Source of the DNA: JBMDXK01 sp048594375
Lineage (GTDB): Bacteria > Pseudomonadota > Alphaproteobacteria > Rhizobiales > Methylopilaceae
DNA length: 43,155 nucleotides
Direction of reading: 5' to 3'
Assembly: GCA_048594375.1 (NCBI GenBank)
Contig: JBMDXK010000035.1
Span: forward strand, 1-43,155
Positions 18,854 to 26,703 of this stretch are shown one piece after another; positions within the stretch are counted from its first letter, which is position 1, and the number at the start of each line of letters is the position of its first letter. The notes beneath the pieces are model-generated. The model made no database searches. It had not been told where the DNA came from and worked only from the letters and a program-made list of their open reading frames with translations. The position numbers and the translations under genes are program-made.

Positions 18854-19363
18854 TTACAGTTTTCGGTAGGTGATGCAGATAAAATCATGGTCATCACTTG
18901 CGCTTGCCTTGTGAGCCGCGCGTTCTGTTTCTTGCCATTCATTTGCAGAAAGGATCGGGAAAACAGTATCTCCAGCGGGTGATGCTGCAACCTGCGTTGC
19001 AAAAATCTGATCCACAAACGGCAGCGCCTGATGATAAATTTCGCCTCCACCCGCAATCACGATTCGGGGGGAATCCATCCGGTGCGCGGCTTGTCTCGCC
19101 ACGCTCAATGCTTCCTCCAACGTGGACACGCATGTCGTTCCTTCAGGGCGATATTCTTTATTGCGCGTTAGAATGATTGTTTCACGGTTCGGCAAAGGCT
19201 TGCCAATGGATTCAAAAGTCTTGCGCCCCATAATCAACGGGCAGCCTACCGTTAAAGCTTTGAAATGCTTCAAATCACTGCGCAAGTGCCAAGGCAAACC
19301 GCCCTCAACACCAATGACACGGTTTTCGCCATAGGCGACGACAATGGCTACAGGCTGTTTCAT
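18854..19363 (-). CDS. folA: Dihydrofolate reductase
   Basis: Reduces dihydrofolate to tetrahydrofolate with NADPH, regenerating the cofactor used by thymidylate synthase. The 169 residues show IGVEGGLPWHLRSDLKHFK (substrate and M20-type loop with an acidic residue in the helix), the NADPH-binding MGRKTFESIGKPLPNR, and IVIAGGGEIYHQAL with the conserved Gly pair. The start overlaps the thyA stop by four bases; thyA-folA coupling is the rule in many bacteria because the two enzymes share the folate cycle. Confidence 0.95.
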   Translation of the reverse strand: MKQPVAIVVAYGENRVIGVEGGLPWHLRSDLKHFKALTVGCPLIMGRKTFESIGKPLPNRETIILTRNKEYRPEGTTCVSTLEEALSVARQAAHRMDSPRIVIAGGGEIYHQALPFVDQIFATQVAASPAGDTVFPILSANEWQETERAAHKASASDDHDFICITYRKL

Positions 19364-20154
19364 ACTGCCACCTTGGCTTTAATTGCCGGATAAGGATTAT
19401 AATTTTCAATGCGTATGTCGTTGTAAGTAAAATCAAATACCGACTTTATCTCTGGATTGAGAAGCAGTTTCGGCAAAGGCCGCGGAATACGCGAGAGCTG
19501 CTCCCGAGCCTGTTCCACATGGTTGGAATACAAATGCACATCGCCAAAACTATGAACAAAATCACCCACTTCAAGATTGCTCGCTTGCGCGATCATGTGG
19601 GTAAGAAGAGCGTAAGAGGCAATGTTAAACGGCACGCCCAGAAAAATATCGGCAGAACGCTGATACAGCTGACACGATAACTGCCCATTCGCCACATAAA
19701 ACTGAAACAGACAATGACACGGTGCTAAGGCCATATCGGCTAATTCAGCAGGATTCCAAGCCGAAACAACCATACGACGGGAATCGGGATTTTTGCGTAT
19801 TTCCTCAATAACCCATGCAATCTGGTCAATGACTGTACCATCGGGCGCCGCCCATGAACGCCATTGCTTGCCATAAACAGGGCCAAGATTACCCTCTTCG
19901 TCCGCCCACTCATCCCAGATGCGAACACCGTTTTCTTTAAGATAACCAATGTTGGTATCGCCGCGCAAAAACCACAACAGCTCATGAACAACCGATTTTA
20001 AATGCACTGTTTTGGTGGTCACCAGAGGAAACCCATCCTTCAACGCAAAACGCATTTGCGCACCAAACACAGAATAAGTGCCTGTGCCTGTGCGGTCATT
20101 GCGAAAAGTGCCTTCCCGCAGAATATGGCTTAAAAGATCATGATACGCTTGCAT
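19360..20154 (-). CDS. thyA: Thymidylate synthase ThyA
   Basis: Makes dTMP from dUMP with methylene-tetrahydrofolate. The 264 residues are exactly the E. coli length, and the catalytic cysteine in LAPCHCLFQFY falls at C146 as in E. coli. The RTGTGT phosphate-binding region (21-26), the HELLWFLRGDTN segment, YQRSADIFLGVPFN and HLYSNHVEQ are all present. It is first in the thyA-folA-hflK-hflC strand run and divergent from the tmRNA gene. Confidence 0.97.
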   Translation of the reverse strand: MQAYHDLLSHILREGTFRNDRTGTGTYSVFGAQMRFALKDGFPLVTTKTVHLKSVVHELLWFLRGDTNIGYLKENGVRIWDEWADEEGNLGPVYGKQWRSWAAPDGTVIDQIAWVIEEIRKNPDSRRMVVSAWNPAELADMALAPCHCLFQFYVANGQLSCQLYQRSADIFLGVPFNIASYALLTHMIAQASNLEVGDFVHSFGDVHLYSNHVEQAREQLSRIPRPLPKLLLNPEIKSVFDFTYNDIRIENYNPYPAIKAKVAV

Positions 20155-20436
20155 GGTTTCTCTTGGGATCTAGGAACAGTGACGCAAAAGATATAGCCGA
20201 AAGCTGTGCCGAGGCAATTGAAAATATAAGGAAAGCCTTCTGCAATAATCCTGCTTTTGCATTGGAAGTGTTTGTTTATAGAAGTTTTTTTGACGTCTTT
20301 TCTTGTCAGCAATAAAATTATCATTGTCTCGGAATTCCGGCATATATTCTGACCCTTTTCGAGGATGAATGCCGCAACACACATAAAAATAAAATCAACC
20401 CCTTTTAAATTTCCTGCGAACCCCTTATATTCAACA
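20155..20436. other. Divergent intergenic region between thyA and ssrA
   Basis: About 280 bases with no supported gene. Both thyA (-) and ssrA (+) must be transcribed from here. A TATATT at 20426-20431 is a plausible -10 for ssrA; I see no convincing -35. Confidence 0.4.
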
Positions 20437-20762
20437 CTGACAGCTTTTGCTGACTATGACGATAAACGTGGACTGAAATAAACCTATTGGACCCGGGGGC
20501 AGTGCCCGGCGCCTCCACCAAAGCTTTCGGGATGAAAGTTTTGGCGGGGGCGACACAGGATCGACAAGGGCGTAAAGAGTTGACTTTCGTTCGGGATGGT
20601 ACCGGCGTTATCGGGCCAAAATCACAACTGCAAACGATAACTTTGCTCGTGAGGAATTTGCAGTAGCTGCTTAAGGCAGTGAAAGCAATTTCCAAAACTC
20701 CTGATTGGTTAAGCTCTTTCAGGCGGGGTTCGGAGGTACCTGGCAACAGAAACCTCCACTTT
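20437..20762 (+). ncRNA. ssrA: Two-piece (permuted) transfer-messenger RNA
   Basis: tmRNA rescues stalled ribosomes and tags the unfinished peptide for proteolysis. The gene is permuted, as in Alphaproteobacteria. The acceptor piece comes first and ends CGCCTCC-A-CCA at 20510-20520. A short spacer (20521-20545) follows, then the coding piece begins GGGGGCG at 20546. These two strands pair over seven base pairs including G3-U70, the alanine identity element. The tag frame at 20630-20674 reads ANDNFAREEFAVAA and then TAA. A terminal hairpin GGAGGT/ACCTCC lies near 20731-20757. The outer ends are estimates: the 5' end may be 10 bases off and the 3' end a few bases off. Confidence 0.93.
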
Positions 20763-20791
20763 ATTCATTGTAAAACAACAACCTGGTGGCT

Positions 20792-21406
20792 ATGACTACA
20801 GACCTTATCCGTTATGATCTGCTGACCCAAGAAGCACTCCGCGGTGTTGTGCGCAAGGTTCTGGAGGATGCATCAAAATCCGGTTTACCCGGAGATCACC
20901 ACTTTTACGTTTCCTTTGACACGGTAGCGCCGGGTGTGCGTATTTCGCAGCGCATCCGTGAAAAATATCCTGAAGAAATGACCATTGTTCTTCAGCATCA
21001 GTTTTGGGATTTAATCGTAACCGAACAAACCTTTGAAGTAGGGCTTTCTTTCGGCGGCATTCCAGAACGTCTGCTCGTACCCTTTGATGCGCTTACGGGC
21101 TTTTTTGATCCTTCGGTAAAATTCGGTGTCAAATTCGAGCCTGCCCACACGCTGGAAGACGATGATGATGCTGATGAGGAAACGCTGGTAGAAGTGACTG
21201 CAACGCCACGTCTGGCGGCAGTGCATTCTGCAGAGCAGGATGAGGTAAAGCCTGCAAAATCCCGTAGCAGTAAAGCAAAAAAAGCTGAGGCTGCTGTTGA
21301 AAACAGCACAACAGATGCCGAACCTAAAGCTCAAGAAGACAAAGCTCCCGTGGATAATGCAGGTGGCGCTCAAGTTGTGAGCTTGGATAAATTCCGTAAA
21401 AAATAG
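20792..21406 (+). CDS. sspB: ClpXP adaptor SspB (alphaproteobacterial type)
   Basis: SspB binds the tmRNA-encoded tag and delivers tagged proteins to the ClpXP protease. The 204-residue protein has the compact substrate-binding domain (residues 1-110: HHFYVSFDT, PGVRISQRIREKYP, MTIVLQHQFWDL, FGGIPERLLVPFDALTGFFDPSV), then an acidic, Ala/Lys-rich disordered linker, and a short C-terminal VVSLDKFRKK motif that is expected to bind ClpX. The ATG at 20792 is preferred; an in-frame GTG lies six bases upstream and neither has a strong Shine-Dalgarno. It starts only about 30 bases after the tmRNA, so tag and tag-reader are neighbours. Confidence 0.93.
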   Translation: MTTDLIRYDLLTQEALRGVVRKVLEDASKSGLPGDHHFYVSFDTVAPGVRISQRIREKYPEEMTIVLQHQFWDLIVTEQTFEVGLSFGGIPERLLVPFDALTGFFDPSVKFGVKFEPAHTLEDDDDADEETLVEVTATPRLAAVHSAEQDEVKPAKSRSSKAKKAEAAVENSTTDAEPKAQEDKAPVDNAGGAQVVSLDKFRKK

Positions 21407-21739
21407 TTTTTTAGGTTCTTGATAGCACGATTGCGGTGCATAGTTTCGTGCATTTAATGTATATTTCTATATTATTATTGCAAAGCTAAAAAATAATTTC
21501 CCCACTATTCGATTATTTTAAGGTCTTTTCTTATCATTATACTATAATGATATATTTAAAGATGGAAGACTTAACCTGACAATGGAATTATCTGCTTCTG
21601 TTAAATTAAGCGTACAAAATGATATTTATTATCTGACCTCATCACCCGATTGCATCATTAAAAGATCAATCTAAATCCTTATAAATTGATTGGATTTTAC
21701 TTGTGAAATTTATGGCAAATATTCCGTCAATCTTTGAAA
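21407..21739. other. AT-rich intergenic region before the flavoprotein gene
   Basis: Over 300 bases with no supported gene and visibly higher AT than its flanks. Its clearest feature is a 21-base palindrome at 21532-21552. Confidence 0.5.
21532..21552. promoter_or_regulatory. 21-bp perfect palindrome, operator-like
   Basis: TATCATTATA (21532-21541), one central C, then TATAATGATA (21543-21552). The arms are perfect inverted copies. It could be bound by a dimeric regulator of the downstream gene; the regulator is unknown and the half-site order does not match a Fur box. Confidence 0.5.
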
Positions 21740-22924
21740 ATGAATAAAGTGCAATCGTTTGATAGTATTATCATCGGGGCGGGTGCTGCCGGATTGATGT
21801 GTGCGCTCACTGCTGGACAGCGTGGACGGAAGGTTCTGCTGCTGGATCATGCGGATAAAGTCGGTGCAAAAATTCTGATTGCAGGCGGTGGGCGCTGTAA
21901 TTTCACTAATCTGGATGCGCAGCCATCGCGTTTTCTCTCACAAAATATACATTATGCCACCTCGGCTTTATCCCGCTACACCCAACATGATTTTATCGCG
22001 TTGGTGAACAAACATCGTATTCCTTTTCATGAAAAAACGCTGGGGCAATTGTTCTGTGACCGTTCAGCTAAAGATATTGTGCGGATGCTGCTGGATGAGT
22101 GTGCTGCGGGGCATGTGGATATTCGCTTGGGCCATCACATAACGGCGGTGAGCAAAGCAGATCTTTACCGCGTGGAAACATCCGGCGGCGTGTTTACTGC
22201 GCCTGCTTTGGTGCTGGCCACAGGCGGGCTTTCAATCCCGAAAATGGGCGCAACCGGCTTTGCCCACGCTGTGGCGCGGCAATTCGGACTGGCGATGACG
22301 CCGCTGTTTCCGGCGCTGGTGCCGTTCACCATTGCAGCACAGGAGGTTGAATTCTTCAAAAGCCTTGCCGGTGTCAGCGTGGAGGCCGTAGTTTCATGCG
22401 GAAAGGGTCATTTTCGCGAAAATCTGCTGTTTACACATCGGGGGCTTTCGGGTCCCGCTATCTTGCAGATCTCGTCTTATTGGCGGCAAGGGCAAGATAT
22501 TGCGATCAAAATGGTGCCGGATGTGGATGTTTTCGGTTATTTGCGGGAGCGCAAAACCAGCCGCGGCCGTTCTGAACCAAAGACCGTTCTGGCGGAAATT
22601 CTGCCTGGCCGGCTGGCTGAGGCGCTGATTGCAAAAACCGGCGTGAGCGGCATGATGGCAGAAATGCCCAACGCCACCTTGCAGCTTCTGGCCGATGCCG
22701 TGCAGAACTGGATACTAAAACCCGCTGGCACAGAAGGCTATGCCAAGGCTGAGGTTACACTGGGCGGGGTGGATACAAAAGGGCTGTCTTCTAAAACCAT
22801 GGAGGCGCGGAATGTTCCCGGCCTGTATGTCATCGGCGAGGCGGTTGATGTCACGGGATGGCTGGGCGGGTACAATTTTCAGTGGGCGTGGTCGAGCGGC
22901 TATGCAGCAGGCATGAATGTGTGA
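21740..22924 (+). CDS. NAD(P)/FAD-dependent oxidoreductase (HI0933/BaiN-like family)
   Basis: A flavoprotein of the HI0933 family, whose members are widespread and mostly without a proven substrate. The N-terminal dinucleotide-binding motif is IIGAGAAGLMCA, followed by GAKILIAGGGRCNFTN, a family hallmark. A second conserved block is LVLATGGLSIPKMGATGFAH, and the C-terminal FAD site is GLYVIGEAVDVTGWLGGYNF. About 394 residues, the usual length. The ATG at 21740 is chosen over a TTG six bases upstream. It has no partner gene, being followed after about 130 bases by fumC. Family assignment is firm; the reaction is not known. Confidence 0.88.
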   Translation: MNKVQSFDSIIIGAGAAGLMCALTAGQRGRKVLLLDHADKVGAKILIAGGGRCNFTNLDAQPSRFLSQNIHYATSALSRYTQHDFIALVNKHRIPFHEKTLGQLFCDRSAKDIVRMLLDECAAGHVDIRLGHHITAVSKADLYRVETSGGVFTAPALVLATGGLSIPKMGATGFAHAVARQFGLAMTPLFPALVPFTIAAQEVEFFKSLAGVSVEAVVSCGKGHFRENLLFTHRGLSGPAILQISSYWRQGQDIAIKMVPDVDVFGYLRERKTSRGRSEPKTVLAEILPGRLAEALIAKTGVSGMMAEMPNATLQLLADAVQNWILKPAGTEGYAKAEVTLGGVDTKGLSSKTMEARNVPGLYVIGEAVDVTGWLGGYNFQWAWSSGYAAGMNV

Positions 22925-23055
22925 GCAAAATAGCGTGTGATGCTCGACTCTCCTTCATAAGAACGCTATAACGCCACACACCCCTATTCGTTTTGCGAGT
23001 CTTTTGTTCTTCGCGCGTTGTGTTGGAAGGCTCGTTTCAATTTCAAGGACTGATT

Positions 23056-24483
23056 ATGTCATCATCATCTTCCGCTGTGCGCAATGACTCTGCTGCAAAT
23101 ACCCGCATCGAAACTGATTCCTTCGGGCCTTTGAATGTGGCTAACGATAAGTATTGGGGTGCGCAGACCGAACGCTCGCTGATGAACTTCAAAATCGGCT
23201 CTGAAACCATGCCCATACCCTTGGTGCGCGCACTGGGTATTATTAAAAAAGCGGCCGCGCAAAGCAATAAAGAGCTTGGCGCTCTGGATGCAAACCTTGC
23301 GGATGCCATTTCAACCGCAGCTCAGGAAGTGCTGGAAGGCAAATGGAACGCGCATTTTCCGCTGGTTGTCTGGCAGACAGGTTCTGGTACTCAAAGCAAC
23401 ATGAATGCCAATGAAGTGATTTCCAACCGCGCCATCGAACTGCTTGGCGGCGAAATTGGCTCTAAAAAACCTGTTCATCCCAACGATCACGTTAATTATG
23501 GCCAGTCTTCCAATGATACGTTTCCCACAGCGATGCACATTGCTGCCGCCGAAGAAATCCAAAATCGCCTTCTGCCAGCGCTGGAGCATTTAAAAACAGC
23601 GCTCAAAGCCAAGCAAGACGCTTTCAAAGATATTATCAAAATTGGCCGTACCCACACCCAGGATGCTACCCCACTGACGCTCGGTCAGGAGTTTTCCGGA
23701 TATGTTGCACAAATTGAGCTGGGTATCGCCCGTGTGAAAGAAGTGTATCAGCACCTGTTGCCACTGGCACAGGGCGGCACCGCCGTTGGCACCGGCATCA
23801 ATGCTAAAATCGGCTTTGCGGAAAAATTTGCGGAAAAAGTGGCCGCCATCACAGGTCTGCCTTTTGTGACCGCACCAAACAAATTTGAAGCACTGGCTTC
23901 TAATGACGCTTATGTCTATGCACACGGCGCTTTGAACAGCCTTGCAACGGGCTTGTTCAAAATTGCGAATGATATTCGCTTCTTGGGTTCAGGCCCCCGC
24001 TCTGGTCTTGGAGAGCTGCTGCTGCCTGAGAACGAACCCGGCTCTTCCATCATGCCTGGCAAAGTAAACCCCACGCAATGCGAAGCTCTCACCATGGTGT
24101 GCGCACAGGTGTTCGGCAATCACACAACCATTACCGTTGCGGGCAGCCAAGGCCACTTTGAATTGAATGTGTTCAAGCCTGTTCTGGCTTACAACATGCT
24201 GCAATCCATCCGCTTGCTGGCCGATGCTTCTGTCAGCTTTGCAGATAATTGTGTGGTTGGAATTGAGGCGAATACCCAGCAGATTAAAGCACTTATGGAG
24301 CGCTCTTTGATGCTGGTAACGGCTCTTGCACCAACGATCGGTTATGATAATGCAACAAAAGTCGCCAAAACCGCCCATAAAAACGGCACTACTCTGAAAG
24401 AAGAAGCTGTCAAGCTTGGCTTTGTTTCGGCTGAAGATTTTGATCGTTTGGTCGTACCTGCCGACATGATTAAACCTTCTTGA
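23056..24483 (+). CDS. fumC: Class II fumarate hydratase FumC
   Basis: Interconverts fumarate and malate in the TCA cycle; the class II enzyme is iron-free and oxygen-stable. The 475 residues include the family signature GSSIMPGKVNP, the active-site GRTHTQDATPLTLGQEF, TGSGTQSNMNANEVI and HPNDHVNYGQSSNDTFP. The reading frame is open from 22993, but the ATG at 23056 has AAGGA upstream and matches the family start. It is followed by two hairpins, the second a strong terminator. Confidence 0.96.
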   Translation: MSSSSSAVRNDSAANTRIETDSFGPLNVANDKYWGAQTERSLMNFKIGSETMPIPLVRALGIIKKAAAQSNKELGALDANLADAISTAAQEVLEGKWNAHFPLVVWQTGSGTQSNMNANEVISNRAIELLGGEIGSKKPVHPNDHVNYGQSSNDTFPTAMHIAAAEEIQNRLLPALEHLKTALKAKQDAFKDIIKIGRTHTQDATPLTLGQEFSGYVAQIELGIARVKEVYQHLLPLAQGGTAVGTGINAKIGFAEKFAEKVAAITGLPFVTAPNKFEALASNDAYVYAHGALNSLATGLFKIANDIRFLGSGPRSGLGELLLPENEPGSSIMPGKVNPTQCEALTMVCAQVFGNHTTITVAGSQGHFELNVFKPVLAYNMLQSIRLLADASVSFADNCVVGIEANTQQIKALMERSLMLVTALAPTIGYDNATKVAKTAHKNGTTLKEEAVKLGFVSAEDFDRLVVPADMIKPS

Positions 24484-24522
24484 AAGACTGCTGCGGTGGG
24501 CGTTCAACTGTGATTGCTCTGT

Positions 24523-24550
24523 GCTTTGGTACGCACTGCTGTACCAAAGC
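24523..24550 (+). terminator. Hairpin after fumC
   Basis: GCTTTGGTAC (24523-24532) and GTACCAAAGC (24541-24550) form a perfect 10-bp stem with an 8-base loop. The T run is poor, so it may stabilise the fumC mRNA end rather than terminate. Confidence 0.5.
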
Positions 24551-24651
24551 CTTATCTTTCAACGCTTCAAGCCATAACGCAGCGTGTTTTAGAGAGTAGG
24601 GGTTGTTTGGTTGCGTTAAAGTCCGCTGGCATTCTCGTCGCAATGTGTTTT

Positions 24652-24680
24652 AAAAAACAGGGCATTTGCCCTGTTTTTTT
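24652..24680. terminator. Strong intrinsic terminator
   Basis: AAAAAACAGGGC (24652-24663), loop ATTT, then GCCCTGTTTTTT (24668-24679). It has T runs on both strands and ends the fumC transcription unit. Confidence 0.9.
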
Positions 24681-24785
24681 GTCAACAGGTTAAAATCATG
24701 ATGCTTTTTGTCATCATCCGCTAAACCCATCTTTCAAGGATTTGTTTTATTGTTCTGATTGTTAGTATAGGCAGAATGCGCTTTG

Positions 24786-24794
24786 TGCTATAAT
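24786..24794 (+). promoter_or_regulatory. Extended -10 promoter upstream of the DUF4169 gene
   Basis: TGCTATAAT is a full extended -10 element, 32 bases before the start codon at 24827. No clear -35 is visible at the usual spacing. Confidence 0.5.
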
Positions 24795-24826
24795 GAAAGC
24801 AATGGGGATGTGTAAGGAGTGGTGCC

Positions 24827-25015
24827 ATGGGTGAAGTCATTAATCTGCGTCAGAAACGAAAAGAAAGAGAACGCGAAGCCAAAGCCGCGGTTGCTGCTGA
24901 AAACCGCGTTGCATTCGGACAAACAAAAACTGAAAAACGGGTTGGCAAAGCAAAAAAAGAGATTGAAGAACGCAATCTTGATGGACACAAACTCAGCTCG
25001 GACGATGGTGCGTGA
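24827..25015 (+). CDS. DUF4169 family protein
   Basis: A 62-residue, highly charged protein of the DUF4169 family: MGEVINLRQKRKERER, then a helix rich in Ala, Lys and Glu containing NRVAFGQTKTEKR, and the conserved end LDGHKL. The family is largely alphaproteobacterial and has no known function; these proteins are often found near fumC and a ribbon-helix-helix gene, as here. The ATG has AAGGAG upstream and a good promoter. The ribbon-helix-helix gene starts 12 bases after its stop. Confidence 0.85.
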   Translation: MGEVINLRQKRKEREREAKAAVAAENRVAFGQTKTEKRVGKAKKEIEERNLDGHKLSSDDGA

Positions 25016-25027
25016 AGCGTTTGTAAT

Positions 25028-25255
25028 ATGATACAAAAACGTTCTGTTGTGATTGCAGGGCATTCCACCAGTATTACCCTTGAGGATGCCTTCTGGAAAG
25101 CCTTGCATTCTATTGCCGAAGAGCGCGATACAACACTGCGCGCTCTTATTGCAGAAATCGATGCCCAGCGCGATGACAAAAATAATCTCTCATCGGCCAT
25201 ACGGTTGTTTGTTCTGGGGTATTATCAGAGGCGCTGCGCGCATCAGTCTCTTTAA
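25028..25255 (+). CDS. Ribbon-helix-helix domain protein
   Basis: A 75-residue protein with a ribbon-helix-helix fold of the type found in small alphaproteobacterial proteins (RHH_4-like). The beta strand is KRSVVIAGHSTSITLE, helix 1 is DAFWKALHSIAEERD and helix 2 is TLRALIAEIDAQRDD. Such proteins bind DNA as dimers through the strand pair, but the target here is unknown and no toxin or antitoxin partner is present. It is 12 bases downstream of the DUF4169 gene and surely co-transcribed with it. It could regulate its own operon; that is a guess. Confidence 0.85.
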   Translation: MIQKRSVVIAGHSTSITLEDAFWKALHSIAEERDTTLRALIAEIDAQRDDKNNLSSAIRLFVLGYYQRRCAHQSL

Positions 25256-25630
25256 TATTTATCCCTATTATCTGCATTTTCGCTTTCGCATATTTTATAC
25301 AGCGTATCTCCTTGATGTCCTTTCACAAAAACATATAAATACAGGTTAAGTGATAGCGAACCACAACACTAGGATTACGCTTTTATCTGAGCTTTTTTAT
25401 AGCAAGCACTCACCTTGTAAAATGATCTCTTTTCGGCGGAGAGAGTGGGCTCTTTAGCGAATTCTTTTGCTCAAGGGACGCCCCGAAAAAAATAGGTTCC
25501 ATCCGAAAATTTACATTACTTTTTCTCCCAAAAAATGAAAGTTATATTTTTTTTAGCAACAAAGAATGGAACCCAGCATCCTCTTAATATGTTGATACTG
25601 CATAATACATAACAAGAAGAGGACTGATTT
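25256..25630. other. Intergenic region before the stress module
   Basis: About 375 AT-rich bases without a supported gene. The only clear element is the EcfG-type promoter at 25568-25593. Confidence 0.5.
25568..25593 (+). promoter_or_regulatory. EcfG-type general stress promoter
   Basis: GGAAC (25568-25572), a 17-base spacer, then TGTT (25590-25593). This matches the alphaproteobacterial EcfG sigma factor consensus of GGAAC, 16-17 bases and a GTT core. It lies 37 bases before the start codon at 25631. Confidence 0.65.
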
Positions 25631-25948
25631 ATGAAACGCATTTTATATCCCCTAGCAGTATTGGCTTTTGGTGCAACATTAACCGCGGCTCATGCAGATA
25701 ATAAAGCTCAAGATTCTGCTCCTAATTCTGCAGTCAAGATGGATAACAGCAACAATCCCGGAGCGCCGGTTGATGGAGCAAACAGCTTTACAGAGGCACA
25801 GGCAAGAGAGCGTATTGCTGAAAAAGGCTTTTCTGATGTCTCTGCGCTTGTAAAAGATGAAAATGGTATTTGGCGCGGTAAAGCTGCTCAAGGTGGCGTA
25901 ACCCATGATGTTGCTGTCGATTACCAAGGCAATGTGACCCACAAATAA
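25631..25948 (+). CDS. Small secreted stress-associated protein
   Basis: A 105-residue protein with a signal peptide (MKRILYPLAVLAFGATLTA, cleavage near AHA-D at residue 22). A disordered Asn/Ser/Pro segment follows, then a small domain from about residue 50: FTEAQARERIAEKGFSDVSA, DENGIWRGKA, and VDYQGNVTHK. That pattern of a helix plus short strands is like a single PepSY-type repeat, seen in many small periplasmic alphaproteobacterial proteins of unknown function. It starts behind an EcfG-type promoter with a good AGAGGA site and is followed by a YflT-type stress protein. Confidence 0.78.
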   Translation: MKRILYPLAVLAFGATLTAAHADNKAQDSAPNSAVKMDNSNNPGAPVDGANSFTEAQARERIAEKGFSDVSALVKDENGIWRGKAAQGGVTHDVAVDYQGNVTHK

Positions 25949-25955
25949 TTTCATT

Positions 25956-25995
25956 CCATTACCTTTCGATTTTTCCCATTACCTTTCGATTTTTT
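25956..25995 (+). repeat. Tandem 20-bp duplication
   Basis: Two adjacent copies of a 20-base unit beginning CCATTACCTTTCGATTTTT at 25956 and 25976, differing only at the last base. It sits just before the Shine-Dalgarno of the next gene. Confidence 0.85.
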
Positions 25996-26007
25996 CAGGA
26001 GATACAA

Positions 26008-26604
26008 ATGACACAAGTAATTACAGGTTTGTTTGACCATTACAGTGATGCAAAAGAAGCTGTTAGCCGTCTGGAAGCTCAAGGCATCTCTTCTAGCGAT
26101 ATCAGTATTGTAGCCAGCAAGAATGCATCTGAAACTTCCTCTGATGTGGGTGAAGATGCCGCAAAAGGTGCCGGTCTTGGTGCTGTTGTTGGCGGTGTCG
26201 GTGGCCTCTTGACAGGTCTGGGCGTTATGGCAATTCCTGGCATTGGTCCTGTTGTCGCCGCGGGTTGGTTGGTTGCTACAGGTGCAGGTGCAGTTGCCGG
26301 CGCTGCTATTGGTGGCGCTACGGGCGGAATCATCGGCGCCCTGACTTCTGAAGGGGTTTCAGAAAAAGATGCGCATGTGTATGCGGAAGGTGTGCGTCGT
26401 GGTGGTACATTGGTCACTGCACGGGTGGATGACAGCAAAGCACCCATTGCGCGGACAATTCTGAAAGAACAGCGTTCTGTGGATCTTGCCGCACGGCAAG
26501 AAGAATATAAAAAGGATGGCTGGAGCTATTTTGATGAGACAGCCCCTGAATATACTGCCGAAGAAGTTCGTCAGGAGCGTTCGCGCTTTGCAGGAATGCG
26601 TTAA
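26008..26604 (+). CDS. YflT-type general stress protein with glycine zipper
   Basis: A 198-residue protein. The N-terminal domain (1-45) looks like the YflT/general stress protein 17M domain: VITGLFDHYSDAKEAVSRLE and GISSSDISIVAS. A long Gly/Ala-rich hydrophobic stretch (about 55-115) with many GxxxG repeats suggests membrane association. A second small domain follows (VSEKDAHVYAEGVRRGG, TLVTARVDD), and a charged C-terminus ends the protein. The ATG has AGGAG upstream. It sits 59 bases after the secreted protein gene, behind the same EcfG-type promoter, and ends at a terminator. The molecular role is unknown. Confidence 0.85.
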   Translation: MTQVITGLFDHYSDAKEAVSRLEAQGISSSDISIVASKNASETSSDVGEDAAKGAGLGAVVGGVGGLLTGLGVMAIPGIGPVVAAGWLVATGAGAVAGAAIGGATGGIIGALTSEGVSEKDAHVYAEGVRRGGTLVTARVDDSKAPIARTILKEQRSVDLAARQEEYKKDGWSYFDETAPEYTAEEVRQERSRFAGMR

Positions 26605-26624
26605 ACCTTTCTCAACAAAAAAAA

Positions 26625-26656
26625 TAAAAAAGCTGTCCTTCCGGGGACAGTTTTTT
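26625..26656 (+). terminator. Terminator after the YflT-type gene
   Basis: CTGTCC (26633-26638) pairs with GGACAG (26645-26650), with an A-rich lead and a run of six T after the stem. Confidence 0.8.
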
Positions 26657-26703
26657 ATGCTTTTTCAAAAACTTGCAACAAAAACTATTAAAGAGGGTAC
26701 ATC

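Larger units (their letters stand above)
24484..24826. other. Intergenic region downstream of fumC
   Basis: About 340 bases with no supported gene. It holds a 10-bp hairpin (24523-24550), a strong terminator (24652-24680) and an extended -10 promoter for the DUF4169 gene. The 100 bases between the two hairpins have no visible feature. Confidence 0.5.

Noticed and set aside
21532..21552. Fur box reading of the 21-bp palindrome
   Set aside because: The half-sites occur in the opposite order to the Fur consensus, so I keep it as an unassigned operator.
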